From the NCBI GenBank assembly GCA_027295975.1, contig JAPUJX010000103.1, positions 1 through 6,413 on the forward strand: a DNA stretch of 6,413 nucleotides. The letters are read 5' to 3'. The notes beneath the pieces are model-generated. The model was given only the letters and a program-made list of their open reading frames with translations, ran no database searches and was not told where the DNA came from. Below, piece by piece: positions 6,220 through 6,413 of the stretch; positions within the stretch are counted from its first letter, which is position 1; each line of letters begins with the position of its first letter. The DNA is from Gammaproteobacteria bacterium (GTDB lineage: Bacteria > Pseudomonadota > Gammaproteobacteria > Pseudomonadales > Azotimanducaceae). Both the position numbers and the translations under genes were made by a program.

Positions 6220-6413
6220 CGTATTGTCCCATCGTTGAGTTCGAGAACCCGGTGCATTCCCTCCAGCGTGCTCTTGTCGTGGGTTACGATCACGAAGCTC
6301 ACACCCCGTTCATCGTTCAAGCGGCACATGAGTTCAAACACCTGCTCGGCGTTTTCCCAATCCAGGTTACCGGTTGGTTCGTCGGCGAGTACTAAGAGTG
6401 GATCTCAAACCAG
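6216..6413 (-). CDS. lolD: LolD ATPase, C-terminal part (cut by window edge, in-frame TGA near edge)
   Basis: LolD is the cytoplasmic ATPase of the lipoprotein-releasing transporter. The last 66 codons are in the window: Walker [10 protein letters not shown]-loop TGNLD, H-loop VTHD and the tail ELNDGTIR, all well matched to the family. Walker A and the ABC signature would lie to the right. The stop TGA (6218-6216) overlaps the permease ATG. The third visible codon is an in-frame TGA (6407-6405), between Leu-Val and Asp-Pro, where E. coli LolD reads LVNNP. Frame and similarity hold on both sides, so this is a point change or a sequence error close to a contig end, not a gene boundary. If real, it would remove Walker B and inactivate an essential ATPase, so error is the more likely explanation. 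Confidence 0.85.

Overview
The window looks like a chromosomal segment of a gammaproteobacterium. ClpB is very close to the enterobacterial protein. The set lolD, lolC/E, DUF2062 gene and comEC is a neighbourhood I know from Pseudomonas and relatives, and the Lol system implies an outer membrane with sorted lipoproteins. Coding density is high. There are no RNA genes, insertion sequences, phage genes or CRISPR repeats. The genus cannot be fixed from the sequence alone.

Layout, left to right. (1) 1-1085, minus strand: the 5' 361 codons of clpB, cut by the left window edge. (2) 1086-1337: a 252-bp divergent intergenic region with a candidate clpB promoter, a 10-bp direct repeat spaced 42 bp, a 13-bp palindrome and a five-codon mini-ORF. 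(3) 1338-2078, plus strand: an unusual protein with an N-terminal PilZ domain and a C-terminal half that resembles a Nudix domain with its catalytic residues replaced. (4) 2098-4407, minus strand: full-length comEC/rec2, tail to tail with the PilZ gene across 19 bp. (5) 4443-4994, plus strand: a small DUF2062 membrane protein, divergent from comEC across 35 bp, with an inverted repeat covering its start codon. (6) 5014-6219, minus strand: a LolC/LolE-family permease, tail to tail with the DUF2062 gene across 19 bp. (7) 6216-6413, minus strand: the 3' end of lolD, coupled to the permease by an ATGA overlap and carrying an in-frame TGA next to the right window edge.

Functionally, lolD and the permease gene encode the inner-membrane ABC transporter that extracts lipoproteins for the outer membrane. 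ComEC is the inner-membrane DNA channel of natural transformation. ClpB is the heat-shock disaggregase. The PilZ/Nudix-like protein is the part least explained by known families: it combines a conserved c-di-GMP binding signature with an apparently non-catalytic nucleotide-hydrolase fold, which suggests a two-input sensor or adaptor.
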